A stretch of 48,158 bases of DNA from Oscillospiraceae bacterium (GCA_910575505.1 CAJTFK010000029.1:1-48158); one strand, 5' to 3'; counted from the first letter of the stretch, positions 39,853 through 48,158 are shown. Translations and numbers: made by a program. Notes: generated by a model from the sequence alone, not told the origin.

Positions 39853-41454
39853 TTACATTTCCCACTTTTCAAGCAGCTGGCGCAGCTGGTCGGCAAATTT
39901 GGCCAGGGACTTGTTGTCCCGGCCTTTGCTGCGCCGGATGGACTCGTTGAGCATGCTGCCCACGGAGACCAGACGCTCGTATGCCGGGCTCAGCTTGGAG
40001 CCGCTGACCACCTTTACCTTCCGCTCGGGGAGATAGCCCCGTTCCAGCAGGGCATTGTTGGCCAGGTCATAGACCTCGGTATATTGAGGAGCGTGGGCGG
40101 GAATGCCCATGTTCACCAGGGCCTGCGCGAAGAAGGGAGCCACCTCCCGGTCGCCGTGGACCACAAAGACCTGCTGGGGCTTGGGGGCCTGGAACTCTCC
40201 GATCCACTCCAGAAGATGGTCCCGGTCCGCGTGGGAGCTGAGGCCCTGGAAGTTCTCCAGATGGGCCTGGACGGCGATTTCCTCGCCGAAGAGCTTCACG
40301 CTCCTGGCCCCCTCCAGAAGGCTCCGGCCCAGGGTGCCCTCTCCCTGATAGCCCACGAACAAAATGGTGCATTCCGGCCGCCACAGGTTGTGCTTCAGGT
40401 GGTGGCGGATGCGGCCCGCGTCGCACATGCCGGAGGCGGAGATAATGACCTTGGGCGTGGGGTCCATGTTCAGTTCCTTGGACTCCTCGCTGGTTTCGGT
40501 GATGTGCAGGTTGGGGAACTGGAACATTTTCGTTCCCTTCCGCACCAGCTGCACCGCCTCCAGGTCCATATAGCCCCGGAGGTCGCTGTCAAAAATGGCG
40601 GTGGCCCGCCGGGCAAGAGGCGAGTCGATATACACGGCAAAGTCCGGGATGGACTTCACCAGTCCCTGCTCCTTGATTTCCCGGATGAAATACAGCAGTT
40701 CCTGAGTCCGTCCCACGGCAAAGGAGGGGATGATGATATTGCCGCCCCGTGCCATGGTGTCGTCGATGATGCGGGCCAGGTCCGCAGAGTAGTTCCACAC
40801 GCCGGTGTGGTTCCGGTCGCCGTAGGTGGATTCCATCACCACATAGTCCGCCCCCCGGAAATGAACCGGGTCCCGGATGATGGGCTGGTTCACGTTGCCC
40901 AGGTCGCCGGAGAAGATGATGCTCTTTTTCACGCCGTTTTCCGTCAGGTCCATCGCGATGCAGGCGGAGCCCAGCAGATGCCCCGCGTCCACGAATTCCA
41001 CCGTCACGCCCTCGCAGAGCTCCACAAACTGACCGTATTCGCAGGTAGTCATGTACTGCTGGACCTGCTCCGCGTCCTCCACGGTATAGAGCGGCTCTGT
41101 CTTGGGCGCGCCGGAGCGCTCACCCTTGCGGTTTTTCCACTCTGCTTCCTGCTCCTGAATGTGGGCGGAGTCCAGCAGCATGATTTCCAGCAGCTGGGCG
41201 GTGAGGCGGGTGGTGAGGATGCGCCCCTGGAAGCCCTGCTTCACCAGCATGGGAATCCGGCCGGAGTGGTCGATGTGGGCGTGGGTCACCAGAACATAGT
41301 CAATGGTGTTGGCGGCAAAGGGGAATTCGCCGTTGGACACCTCGTCCCGGCCCTGTTGAAGGCCGCAGTCGATCAAAATACGCTTGCCGTTGATCTCCAG
41401 GCAGTGACAACTGCCTGTGACACACTGGTCCGCGCCGTAAAAGCTGAGCTTCAT
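39853..41454 (-). CDS. Metallo-beta-lactamase/beta-CASP RNase
   Basis: 533 residues from ATG 41454 (MKLSFYGADQCVTGSCHCLEI), with AAGGAGGAC before it. The MBL core has the metal motif THAHIDHSG (His58, His60, Asp62, His63), DAGHLLGSA and SGDLGN. The beta-CASP part carries IPSFAVGRTQELLYFI, ISASGMCDAGRIRHHLK and LSSHADRDHLLEW. A short KH-like or RMMBL end follows. Members resemble CPSF73/YSH1 and cleave RNA; some bacterial members are exonucleases. The exact substrate is unknown. It is monocistronic with its own promoter. Confidence 0.88.
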   Translation of the reverse strand: MKLSFYGADQCVTGSCHCLEINGKRILIDCGLQQGRDEVSNGEFPFAANTIDYVLVTHAHIDHSGRIPMLVKQGFQGRILTTRLTAQLLEIMLLDSAHIQEQEAEWKNRKGERSGAPKTEPLYTVEDAEQVQQYMTTCEYGQFVELCEGVTVEFVDAGHLLGSACIAMDLTENGVKKSIIFSGDLGNVNQPIIRDPVHFRGADYVVMESTYGDRNHTGVWNYSADLARIIDDTMARGGNIIIPSFAVGRTQELLYFIREIKEQGLVKSIPDFAVYIDSPLARRATAIFDSDLRGYMDLEAVQLVRKGTKMFQFPNLHITETSEESKELNMDPTPKVIISASGMCDAGRIRHHLKHNLWRPECTILFVGYQGEGTLGRSLLEGARSVKLFGEEIAVQAHLENFQGLSSHADRDHLLEWIGEFQAPKPQQVFVVHGDREVAPFFAQALVNMGIPAHAPQYTEVYDLANNALLERGYLPERKVKVVSGSKLSPAYERLVSVGSMLNESIRRSKGRDNKSLAKFADQLRQLLEKWEM

Positions 41455-41486
41455 GGTGGAGTCCTCCTTATCTCTTAGTAAAAATG

Positions 41487-41515
41487 ATTGTAGCACATTT
41501 TGACGGAATATACAA
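41487..41515 (-). promoter_or_regulatory. Promoter of the beta-CASP RNase gene
   Basis: On the minus strand: TTGTAT (41510-41515), 17-base spacer, TACAAT (41487-41492), about 30 bases before the ATG. Confidence 0.65.
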
Positions 41516-41686
41516 GGAACAATCCGATGATTTTGCCCGGTTTATAGAAAATGTCCATGTTTCCCCATCCGGCTGGACAGCGCTTGGGACGGAGAAGTAT
41601 AATAAGTCCATGAAAATCGGGGGAGACGCCCGTTCCTCCCGGCCCGCGCCGGGACATCCGAACGCCCCTCAGAAAGGAGGCCCGCC

Positions 41687-42853
41687 GTGTATGCTCGGAA
41701 AACGCTGCTGATTCCCGCCCTGCTGGACCATCACTGGCCGCTGCTTCGCTGGGCCTTTGAGACCCGGCGCTGTCACGCCGTGGTGCTGGAGGAAAGCGCC
41801 GAGGAGCTGGGTCTGAAATACCTGCACAACGACCTCTGTTATCCCTTCCACCTCATTGCCGGCCAGGTGCTTCACGCTCTGCGGTCCGGGCGGTACGTCC
41901 CGGAGCACACCGCCGTTCTGATTTCCCAGGCCGCCGACGCCTGCCGGGGGTCCTGCCTGATCCGCCTCCTGCGGCCGGTGCTGGACCGGGAGGGTTTTTC
42001 CCAGGTGGCCCTGCTGAGCCTGAACACCCGGGGGCTGGACCGGGAAAACGCCCTGCCTCTGGAGGCAGGCATGGCCCTCCGGGCCCTGGCGGCGGTCTTC
42101 TGGGGGGACGCCCTGATGCTGATGGGACATCAGGTCCGCCCCTGCGAAGTCCGCTCCGGCGAGACAGACGCCTTGATTCAGCGCTGGACCGCCCGCCTCT
42201 CCCGGGATCTGGAGACAGGCCGGAATCTGCTGCCCTCGGCGGTTCTTCGCCGCTGCCGGGAGATGGCGGCGGATTTCCAGGCGGTGCCCAGGGACACGCG
42301 GCCTGTGCAGAAGGTGGCCATTGTGGGGGAACTGTATACCAAATACTGTCATCTGGGCAACTGGAACCTGGAAGCCTGTCTGGAGCGGCAGGGCTGCGCC
42401 GTGGGGGTCAACGGCCTGAGCTGGTACGCCCTCTATTATATGGATACACACTTGGAAGAAAGCCCTCTTCTGATTCGGCTGGGCGGAAAAGCTCTCATGG
42501 CCTGGGCCCTGGGCTTTCAGCGGAAGCTGATCGGGATTTTGCGGGCGGAGGGCTTTGACGTTCTGCCGCCCTATCCGGAGGTGAAAGCCATGGCCCTTCC
42601 CTCCGGCTGCGCCCTGGGCTGCGGGTGGCTGCTGTCCGCAGAGACCGCCGCCTGGGTCCGGGCGGGCTACCGGAAGGTCCTGGCGGCCATGCCCTTCGGG
42701 TGCCTGCCGGGACACATCTACGCAAGGGGCGTCTATGCCCGGCTGCAGCGGACGCTGCCGGATGGGCTGGTCGTGGGTGTGGATTATGACGCCTCCACCC
42801 GGGAGGGCACGGTGTGGAACCGGGTTCGTATGCTGCTGGACACGGAGCTCTGA
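41687..42853 (+). CDS. 2-hydroxyacyl-CoA dehydratase/activase-related protein
   Basis: 388 residues. The start is GTG 41687, six bases after AAAGGAGG; the nearby ATG 41691 is out of frame. Features of the HgdB-like/DUF2229 family are LLIPALLDHHWPLLRWAFETRRC, CYPFHLIAGQVLHAL, AVLISQAADACRGSCLIRLL and KVAIVGELYTKYC. The C-terminal MPFGCLPGHIYARGVYARLQ and VVGVDYDASTREGTVWNRVRMLL are also family features, with cysteines that could hold an iron-sulfur cluster. Relatives take part in 2-hydroxyacyl-CoA dehydration, but stand-alone members are uncharacterised. It is followed by strong hairpins. Confidence 0.7.
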   Translation: MYARKTLLIPALLDHHWPLLRWAFETRRCHAVVLEESAEELGLKYLHNDLCYPFHLIAGQVLHALRSGRYVPEHTAVLISQAADACRGSCLIRLLRPVLDREGFSQVALLSLNTRGLDRENALPLEAGMALRALAAVFWGDALMLMGHQVRPCEVRSGETDALIQRWTARLSRDLETGRNLLPSAVLRRCREMAADFQAVPRDTRPVQKVAIVGELYTKYCHLGNWNLEACLERQGCAVGVNGLSWYALYYMDTHLEESPLLIRLGGKALMAWALGFQRKLIGILRAEGFDVLPPYPEVKAMALPSGCALGCGWLLSAETAAWVRAGYRKVLAAMPFGCLPGHIYARGVYARLQRTLPDGLVVGVDYDASTREGTVWNRVRMLLDTEL

Positions 42854-42861
42854 GAAACGGC

Positions 42862-43061
42862 AAACGCGGGACGGATGAACCGTCCCGCGTTTGGAGCGAC
42901 AGCGGTCTTCATCATACAGCCGGCGCAGCTGAAAAGGATCTCTGTTCCTTTTCAGCTGCGTTGACTATATATGGCAAAAAAAGGAGGGACGTGGCGCTTC
43001 CCGCCGGTCCACGACGGGCCCGCTCTGTGAACCCCCTTCCTGCGGAGGCAGGAAGGGGGTT
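42862..43061. terminator. Three consecutive strong hairpins between convergent genes
   Basis: AAACGCGGGACGG/CCGTCCCGCGTTT (42862-42892), CGCAGCTGAAAAGGA/TCCTTTTCAGCTGCG (42924-42960) and AACCCCCTTCCTGC/GCAGGAAGGGGGTT (43030-43061), all perfect. The first ends the plus-strand dehydratase-like gene, the last the minus-strand proC. No gene lies between them. Confidence 0.75.
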
Positions 43062-43068
43062 ACCTGCC

Positions 43069-43893
43069 TCAGCCCAGGCGGGCGCTTTTTTCACAGGCGG
43101 CGATGACCGCGTTGATGACAGCCGCCCGAAAGCCCGCTTCCTCCAGCTTCCGCACGCCCTGGATGGTGGCGCCGCCGGGGGAGCAGACGGCGTCCTTCAG
43201 GGCGCCGGGGTGCTGGCCGGACTCCAGGATCAGCCGGGCGGAGCCCACGGCCATCTGAGCGGCGAACTCCATCGCCTGAGCCCTGGGGAGGCCGCAGGCC
43301 ACGCCGCCGTCGGCCAGGGCCTCGATGAAGAGGTCCACGAAGGCCGGGCCGCAGCCTGCCACGGCGCTGCCTGCGTCCATCAGCTTTTCCGGGATGGGGG
43401 AGAAGCGCCCCGCTCCCTTCATGCACTCCAGGAATACCCGTTCCTCATCCTCCGTCACGCCGGGACCCCGGGTGTAGAGAATCATCCCCTCGCCGATGGA
43501 GGCAGGGGTGTTGGGCATGATGCGGAGCACGGGATAGTCCCCGCCGGCCATTTTTTGGATATCGGAGATGGTCAGCCCTGCCGCCATGGACACCAGAATG
43601 AAGCGATCCGTCCGCTCTGTCAGTGCCGGGGCGATTTCTGTCAGCATGTCCGCCATCATCTGGGGCTTGACGCCAAGGAAGATATAGTTTGCCCAGGCGG
43701 CGATCTCCGCGTTGCTCCTCGCCCGGCAGGGAATTTCCGCCGCCAGGGCCCTGGCCTTCTCCGGGGAGCGGTTGGCCACGCAGATACAGGTGGAAGGCGT
43801 ATTCCGCCGGGCGGCCCGGACCAGGGCCCCGCCCATGTTCCCCACGCCGATGAAGCCCAATTTAGCCCCGCTGTATACTTTGTCATAGGTCAT
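43069..43893 (-). CDS. proC: Pyrroline-5-carboxylate reductase
   Basis: 274 residues from ATG 43893 (MTYDKVYSGAKLGFIGVGNMGGALVRAA), with AAAGGTGG nine bases upstream. The Rossmann motif is GFIGVGNMGGAL. The signature near the C-terminus is ALADGGVACGLPRAQAMEFAAQMAVGSARLI ... HPGALKDAVCSPGGATIQGVRKLEE. It performs the last step of proline synthesis with NAD(P)H. It lies in the same neighbourhood as proA and proB, which together complete the pathway from glutamate. Confidence 0.95.
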   Translation of the reverse strand: MTYDKVYSGAKLGFIGVGNMGGALVRAARRNTPSTCICVANRSPEKARALAAEIPCRARSNAEIAAWANYIFLGVKPQMMADMLTEIAPALTERTDRFILVSMAAGLTISDIQKMAGGDYPVLRIMPNTPASIGEGMILYTRGPGVTEDEERVFLECMKGAGRFSPIPEKLMDAGSAVAGCGPAFVDLFIEALADGGVACGLPRAQAMEFAAQMAVGSARLILESGQHPGALKDAVCSPGGATIQGVRKLEEAGFRAAVINAVIAACEKSARLG

Positions 43894-43917
43894 ATGAAAA
43901 ACCACCTTTCTTTTTAA

Positions 43918-44110
43918 TTAGGAGTTAGAAATGAGGAATGAGGAATTCAGATAACAGGACAATTCCTCATTCCTAATTTCCAATTATCTTAATAGTACTG
44001 CTGAATCAGCTCTGGCGCCCTGAAAAGGAAGAATCTCCCGGAAACCGGATATCATTCCTCATTCCTAATTCCTCATTTCCAATTATCTTAACAGCACTGC
44101 TGAATCAGCC
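43918..44110. repeat. Duplicated and inverted repeat cluster between proC and the DUF1963 gene
   Basis: About 33 bases beginning TTCCAATTATCTTAA occur at 43977-44009 and again at 44076-44108, differing at two positions. The second copy includes the end of the DUF1963 gene (IQQCC), so a 99-bp tandem duplication copied the gene's 3' end. GAGGAATGAGGAATT (43933-43947) is inverted relative to AATTCCTCATTCCTAA (43961-43976 and again near 44057-44070), giving a possible long stem. Confidence 0.85.
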
Positions 44111-44960
44111 ACACCCGGTCAAACCGCCGGGCGGCCAGGTCCTCTTTGCGGATGTAGAAATAAATGGAGCCGCTGTCGCCGAACATCAGATCGAAATTCT
44201 CCGCGGTGACGCCGCTGTCCAGCTGGAACAGCAGCAGCCAGTCCTTCCAGGCGGTTTCTTCCGCCTCCTTCTGCTCTGCCTCCGGAATGGACTTCCAGCC
44301 GCTGCCCAGATAGTACCCCCGGCTGACCAGCTCGCATTCCAGGGGCATGGCGTTCTGGATGATAACCGGCCAGCCCAAAAGCCGGTGGCAGGGCTGGGGC
44401 TGCTCCGCGTACCCCGGCAGGGCATCCCGGACCTCGTCGAACAGATTCCAGATGTTCCGGCCCGGCGCTGCCTGCAAAGCGTCTTTCAGGAAGGGCAGGG
44501 GAATTTCCTCATAGGAGGGATATTCCGCGGCCTGACAGCCCCGGATGGGCAGAGAGGGGAACCGGAAATACTCCTCCATATCCGCCGGAAACGCCGCTGG
44601 TTCCAAAGCCGTCTTGTCCGGGAACCAGAAGGCACGGGCACAGCCTTCATCCTTGGGGTCGTAGCCCCAGGGCTGGGAATCCGTCTCATAGAAGAAGGAG
44701 AGGATTCCCTCATGAGGCAGCAGTCCGTCCGCGTCCAGCGGGGCCAGAGCAGAGCAGTCGAATTGAGCCAGGAAGGTCAGAGGCCGGGGTTTCACGGTAT
44801 CGTCATAATAGGCTGCCGTCTCAAAATAGGGCCAGACAAAATCCGGCGGTACATCCGGCGCGCCACCGAAGCGGCCCACAGGGATTCCGTCCCCGCTTCC
44901 GATGGAGAGGCGGACAGAGTTCCGGGCCATGGCCCGCAGAGCCGCCTTTAAATCCCTCAC
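44088..44960 (-). CDS. DUF1963 (YwqG-like) protein
   Basis: 290 residues. Family marks are IGSGDGIPVGRFGGAPDVPPDFVWPYFE (where YwqG proteins have the SKxGGxPxLP region), LTFLAQFDCSALAPLDADGLLPHEGILSFFYE, and the ending WLLLFQLDSGVTAENFDLMFGDSGSIYFYIRKEDLAARRFDRVW. A soluble beta-rich protein, probably cytoplasmic, with no known function. It begins three bases after the proA stop, so it is part of the pro operon. Confidence 0.8.
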   Translation of the reverse strand: MRDLKAALRAMARNSVRLSIGSGDGIPVGRFGGAPDVPPDFVWPYFETAAYYDDTVKPRPLTFLAQFDCSALAPLDADGLLPHEGILSFFYETDSQPWGYDPKDEGCARAFWFPDKTALEPAAFPADMEEYFRFPSLPIRGCQAAEYPSYEEIPLPFLKDALQAAPGRNIWNLFDEVRDALPGYAEQPQPCHRLLGWPVIIQNAMPLECELVSRGYYLGSGWKSIPEAEQKEAEETAWKDWLLLFQLDSGVTAENFDLMFGDSGSIYFYIRKEDLAARRFDRVWLIQQCC

Positions 44961-44963
44961 AGC

Positions 44964-46211
44964 TCACCGCACCTGCCCTTCTCCGTAAATCACGTACTTG
45001 CAGCTGGTCAGTTCCTCCAGTCCCATAGGACCCCGGGCGTGCATCTTCTGGGTGGAGATGCCGATCTCCGCCCCCAGGCCGAACTCCCCGCCGTCGGTGA
45101 ACCGGGTGGAGGCGTTGACATACACCGCCGCCGCGTCCACCTCGTTCAGGAACTGCTGGGCCCTGAAATAGCTGTTGGTGACAATCGCCTCGGAGTGCCC
45201 CGTCCCATGGGCGTTGATGAAGCCGATGGCCTCCTCCATATCCGCCACCGTCCGGACCGCCAGAATGTAGTCGTCATACTCCGCGTCCCAGTCGCTTTCC
45301 GCCGCCGGGATACCCCGGTCTCCCAGGATGGCCAGAGCGGTTTCGTCGCAGCGGAGCTCCACCTTGTGCCGGTCCAGCAGGGGCACGGCCTTTTTCAGGA
45401 AGGCCTCCGCGATATCTCTCTGCACCAGCAGGCATTCCGCGGCGTTGCACACCGAGGGCCGGGAGCACTTGGCGTTATAGAGGATCTCAGCCCCCATGTC
45501 CAGGTCCGCCTCGCTGTCGATGTACACATGGCAGATCCCCTCGCCGGTGCGGATGACGGGAACGCTGGCCTCCCTGGCCACGGCCCGGATGAGCCCCGCG
45601 CCGCCTCTGGGAATCAGCACATCCACGCAGCCGTCCAGATGCATCAGCTCGTTGGCGGTTTCATGGCTGGTGTCCTGAACCAGGGAAACACAGTCCTCCG
45701 GCAGGCCGGCAGAGGCCAGGGCCTCCCGCATCAGCTCCGCCGCCTTGCGGTTGGAGCGGATGGCCTCCTTGCCGCCCCGGAGGATGCAGACGTTGCCGGA
45801 TTTCAGGCACAGGGCCGCGGCGTCCACGGTGACGTTGGGCCGGGCCTCAAAGATGATGGCCACTACCCCCAGAGGCACCCGGCGGCGGCCGATGATGAGG
45901 CCGTTGGGCCGGGTCTCCATCTTGTCCACTTTGCCAATGGGGTCCGGAAGGGCAATTACCTGGCGGACCGCCTCCACGATGCCGGCAATTCGTTCCTCTG
46001 TCAGGGTCAGACGGTCCAGCATGGCGGGGCGCATGCCCGCCTCCTTGGCGGCGGCGATGTCTGCGGCGTTGGCGGAGAGCCATTCGTCACGCTGCTGGGT
46101 CAAAATTGTGGCGATTGCGTCCAGGGCGGCGTTCTTTTTTTCCGTCCCGGCGGTGGCCAGGATGTAGGACGCGGTCTTGGCCGCCGCCCCCTGCTGCTGT
46201 AATGCTGTCAT
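44964..46211 (-). CDS. proA: Glutamate-5-semialdehyde dehydrogenase (gamma-glutamyl phosphate reductase)
   Basis: 415 residues from ATG 46211 (MTALQQQGAAAKTASYIL) after AAAGGAGG. The NADPH-binding region is VPLGVVAIIFEARPNVTVDAAALCLKSGN. The catalytic Cys region is CSRPSVCNAAECLLV. The end is GGEFGLGAEIGISTQKMHARGPMGLEELTSCKYVIYGEGQVR. It reduces glutamyl-5-phosphate in proline synthesis. It follows proB with an unusually wide spacer of about 216 bases. Confidence 0.97.
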   Translation of the reverse strand: MTALQQQGAAAKTASYILATAGTEKKNAALDAIATILTQQRDEWLSANAADIAAAKEAGMRPAMLDRLTLTEERIAGIVEAVRQVIALPDPIGKVDKMETRPNGLIIGRRRVPLGVVAIIFEARPNVTVDAAALCLKSGNVCILRGGKEAIRSNRKAAELMREALASAGLPEDCVSLVQDTSHETANELMHLDGCVDVLIPRGGAGLIRAVAREASVPVIRTGEGICHVYIDSEADLDMGAEILYNAKCSRPSVCNAAECLLVQRDIAEAFLKKAVPLLDRHKVELRCDETALAILGDRGIPAAESDWDAEYDDYILAVRTVADMEEAIGFINAHGTGHSEAIVTNSYFRAQQFLNEVDAAAVYVNASTRFTDGGEFGLGAEIGISTQKMHARGPMGLEELTSCKYVIYGEGQVR

Positions 46212-46427
46212 AGGAAAACCTCCTTTAAAAGCGGGCATAATCGGGCATGACGGCCAGGCAGTCCGCCATGCACAAGAGGAACAAAAGCTGGATTACCGGT
46301 GCGTTGGTGCGCTGGCGGACAAACGTGCGGTGAAGATAGATCTTCGTTTTATGATGGAGGATGATGGACGTGATGCCGTCCAGGATGTGGAATGACCGGT
46401 TTGAGGGCGGCGTGCAGGCCCCTTTTT
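46212..46427. other. Spacer between proB and proA
   Basis: No gene is supported. A minus-strand frame here (ending MADCLAVMPDYARF) lacks a ribosome site and family features. The gap is unusual for proBA, which are often adjacent. Confidence 0.45.
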
Positions 46428-47237
46428 TCACTGCGGACCGCCTCCCGCCGCGAACCGGGTCCCGATGTCCTGACCCTCCACGATGCCGTAGAGGTCTCCC
46501 ATCCTCTGTCCGTTGGTAATCACCATGTCGCACCCGGCATTCATGGCGATGCGGGCGGCGGAAAGCTTGGTGGCCATGCCGCCGGTGCCCCGCCAGGTCC
46601 CGGCCCCGCCGGCCATTTCCAGAATCTCCGGCGTCAGCTCCGTCACCCGGTGGAGAAGCCGGGCGTCCGGGTGGCTTCGGGGATCCGCGTCATACAGCCC
46701 GTCGATGTCGCTGAACAGCACCAGCAGATCCGCCCGGCACAGCTCCGCCACGATGGCGGACAGGGTATCGTTGTCGCCCAGGACCTTGTGGTGGCCGGTC
46801 TCAATCTCGGCAGAGGACACGGAGTCGTTCTCGTTCACCACCGGGATGATGCCCATTTCCAGCAGACTGGTGAAGGTATTCCGCAGGTGCTCCGCCCGGA
46901 GAGAGTCCTCCACATCGTCCCCCGTCAGCAGAATCTGCGCCACGGTGCGGTTGTACTCGGAAAACAGCTTGTCGTAAATGTGCATCATGCGGCACTGGCC
47001 CACGGCGGCGGCGGCCTGCTTCATCCGCAGGGCCCTGGGCCGCTCGTCCAGACCCATCCGGGCCGTGCCTACGGCAATTGCGCCGGATGTCACCAGTATG
47101 ATCTCATGTCCGGCGCCGCTGAGGTCCGACAGGACCCGGACCAGTTGCTCCATGCTCCGCAGATTCAGACTGCCGGAGCTGTGGGTGAGGGTGGAGGTGC
47201 CCACCTTGACTACAATGCGTTGTTTCTGTTCGTTCAC
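46428..47237 (-). CDS. proB: Glutamate 5-kinase without PUA domain
   Basis: 269 residues from GTG 47237 (VNEQKQRIVVKVGTSTLTHSSG), eight bases after CAGGAGG. The amino-acid kinase fold has VVKVGTSTL, LVTSGAIAVG, NENDSVSSAEI and GDNDTLSAIVAELCRADLLVLFSDIDGLYDADP, ending GTGGMATKLSAARIAMNAGCDMVITNG. The PUA domain found in the 365-residue enzymes is absent, as in many clostridial forms. It makes glutamyl-5-phosphate and is the feedback-regulated step of proline synthesis. Confidence 0.95.
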   Translation of the reverse strand: MNEQKQRIVVKVGTSTLTHSSGSLNLRSMEQLVRVLSDLSGAGHEIILVTSGAIAVGTARMGLDERPRALRMKQAAAAVGQCRMMHIYDKLFSEYNRTVAQILLTGDDVEDSLRAEHLRNTFTSLLEMGIIPVVNENDSVSSAEIETGHHKVLGDNDTLSAIVAELCRADLLVLFSDIDGLYDADPRSHPDARLLHRVTELTPEILEMAGGAGTWRGTGGMATKLSAARIAMNAGCDMVITNGQRMGDLYGIVEGQDIGTRFAAGGGPQ

Positions 47238-47885
47238 AATTTCCTCCTGCCCCAAGGGCATGATTTGCCCTCAGTATAACACGGCAAAGCGGAAAAGGAA
47301 AGACCGGAGTGGGAAAAGAGCGCGGAAATCAATTTCCTGAATTTGGAAATTATCTTGCTTCCCCGGCATATGCCTGGACGTGTTTTTTGGCCTCCAGCAA
47401 GAATTATGTCGGCCGAGCTGCGTTGCGCTGCATTTGCTCCGGCAGAGATTTGGATATTAATGGAGCAAAATTGTTTTCCGTGGAGAAAAGAGCGGGGCAG
47501 CAGTATTTAAAATCCGGAGTTTGAGAATCCATGAAAACCAGGAAGAAACCGAAACATTTTAATGCAGAATCTGACGCTTAATGCAGAATCTGACGCAGCC
47601 ACTTTAATAAGGTGAAACGTCTGCATAAAAATTCAACACCCGCTTCGAAATTCTGCATATTTTTTCAAATGCTATGCCCTGGGGAAAAGGGTGCGCCTGT
47701 CTCATAAACTGACATGATTTGAGGCGTTTTGCTCGCCGCCGCTTACGGAGGCAGCCGAAAAACATGGCACATATGACTTGCGCAAAGTGATTCCGATGAC
47801 TGCGCGGTTTGCGCTCAAAAAGAGGCAATCAGAAGGGAAAATACGGAACATGCAAGACCGGCTTTGGAACTGCATGCCTCCATTT
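47238..47885. other. Noncoding region with short repeats
   Basis: A TGTTATACT extended -10-like sequence around 47270-47278 (minus strand) may serve proB. Two adjacent copies of a 19-bp unit occupy 47559-47596. The rest shows scattered short frames without family features, probably remnants of degraded genes. Confidence 0.45.
47559..47596. repeat. 19-bp direct tandem repeat (two copies)
   Basis: TTAATGCAGAATCTGACGC at 47559-47577 is repeated exactly at 47578-47596. The inverted motif ATTCTGCAT recurs near 47651-47659. Confidence 0.9.
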
Positions 47886-47889
47886 TTGT

Positions 47890-48056
47890 GCAGAGTTACA
47901 TTTATGAGACGGGCGTCAGAGCAAGCCCTGATTGACTACTGCCAGAAATTCCTCCTGGAGCTGGGCCGGGGGTTCTCCTTCGTGGCACGGCAGAAGCATT
48001 TCAATTTGGACAGGCAGCATTTTTATATTGATCTGATATTTTACAACTACATTTTA
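47890..48056 (+). pseudogene. YhcG/DUF1016-type PDDEXK nuclease, remnant
   Basis: ASEQALIDYCQKFLLELGRGFSFVARQKHFNLDRQHFYIDLIFYNYIL matches the nuclease core of YhcG-like DUF1016 proteins. The ELGRGFSFVARQ helix and the D of FYIDLIFYN are family hallmarks. The N-terminal DUF1016 domain and the following E-x-K strand are missing. The frame runs into the IS at about 48056 and stops there. Family members are nucleases sometimes linked to restriction systems. Confidence 0.65.
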
Positions 48057-48158
48057 AGGAAACGCTGATTTAATTCCCCCGAAATGATAAAAGATGTGAT
48101 AAAATAAGGAAAAGGGGGCGCGGGGTATGAAACAGGAAAGTTTTAGCGATATGGAATA
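48054..48158 (+). mobile_element. Left end of an insertion sequence running off the window
   Basis: AAGGAAACGCTGATTTAAT (from about 48056) has the look of an IS terminal repeat and coincides with the break of the nuclease frame. GATGTGATAAAATAAGG upstream of the ORF may contain the transposase promoter. The other end is outside the window. Confidence 0.5.
48127..48158 (+). CDS. IS5-like transposase start (partial)
   Basis: ATG 48127 begins MKQESFSDMEY and runs off the window. The MKQxxFxDxEY beginning is common in IS5/IS1182-like transposases. GGGGGCGCGGGGT precedes the ATG. Eleven residues are too few for certainty. Confidence 0.45.
   Translation, partial: MKQESFSDME

Noticed and set aside
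46225..46533. 102-codon minus-strand frame between proB and proA
   Set aside because: It overlaps the end of proB in another frame, lacks a ribosome site and shows no family features.

Overview
The window looks like the chromosome of a gut Clostridia bacterium of the Oscillospiraceae type (Flavonifractor/Pseudoflavonifractor-like). The reasons are a GC-rich backbone, strong AGGAGG ribosome sites, clostridial housekeeping genes (rpsF-ssb-rpsR, proB-proA, proC, an RlmD-type methyltransferase with the clostridial C-terminal extension) and two mobile elements of the kind common in that family. The species is inferred, not proven.

Region 1 (1 to about 13.86 kb) is the right part of a mobilizable transposon. 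Its AT-rich cargo (1-4.8 kb) is a lantibiotic self-protection module: an ABC ATPase cut by an IS630-type insertion at the left edge, two permeases, a NisI/SpaI-like lipoprotein and a two-component system. The GC-rich backbone follows: a leader ORF with attenuator-like hairpins, two sigma-like proteins, a DUF3847 protein, a MOBQ-type oriT, a MobA/MobL relaxase that appears to start at ATA, a DeoR-like protein, a ParB-like protein, a replication module, TnpW, and the large serine recombinase TnpX driven by a consensus promoter inside tnpW. Its right end lies inside a DUF3268 zinc-finger gene of a second, older element.

Region 2 (about 13.86-33.96 kb) is a decayed integrative conjugative element, mostly on the minus strand. 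The coupling protein VirD4, the VirB6-like channel protein and an S1-domain protein are open. Its RepA, VirB4 ATPase, PrgI, VirB4-N-like protein, NlpC/P60 hydrolase and HD-GYP protein carry nonsense, frameshift or large internal deletion lesions. It also holds an IS630 remnant with nine 13-bp tandem repeats, and an AT-rich membrane protein of unknown function with its own strong promoter. No relaxase or integrase of this element is in the window. The element ends in a 5'-truncated SpaA-like surface protein next to tRNA-Gly(CCC).

Region 3 (34-48.16 kb) is mainly chromosome: tRNA-Gly, an IS1595 remnant, rpsF-ssb-rpsR, a NimA-like flavoprotein, an IS5 copy placed exactly at the end of the rlmD reading frame, rlmD split from its C-terminal extension by one amber codon, a beta-CASP RNase, a 2-hydroxyacyl-CoA dehydratase-like protein, proC, a YwqG/DUF1963 protein, proA and proB. 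At the right edge a YhcG-like nuclease remnant is cut by another IS. Chromosomal genes are almost all open while ICE genes are broken one after another, so the lesions are more likely real decay than uniform sequencing error.
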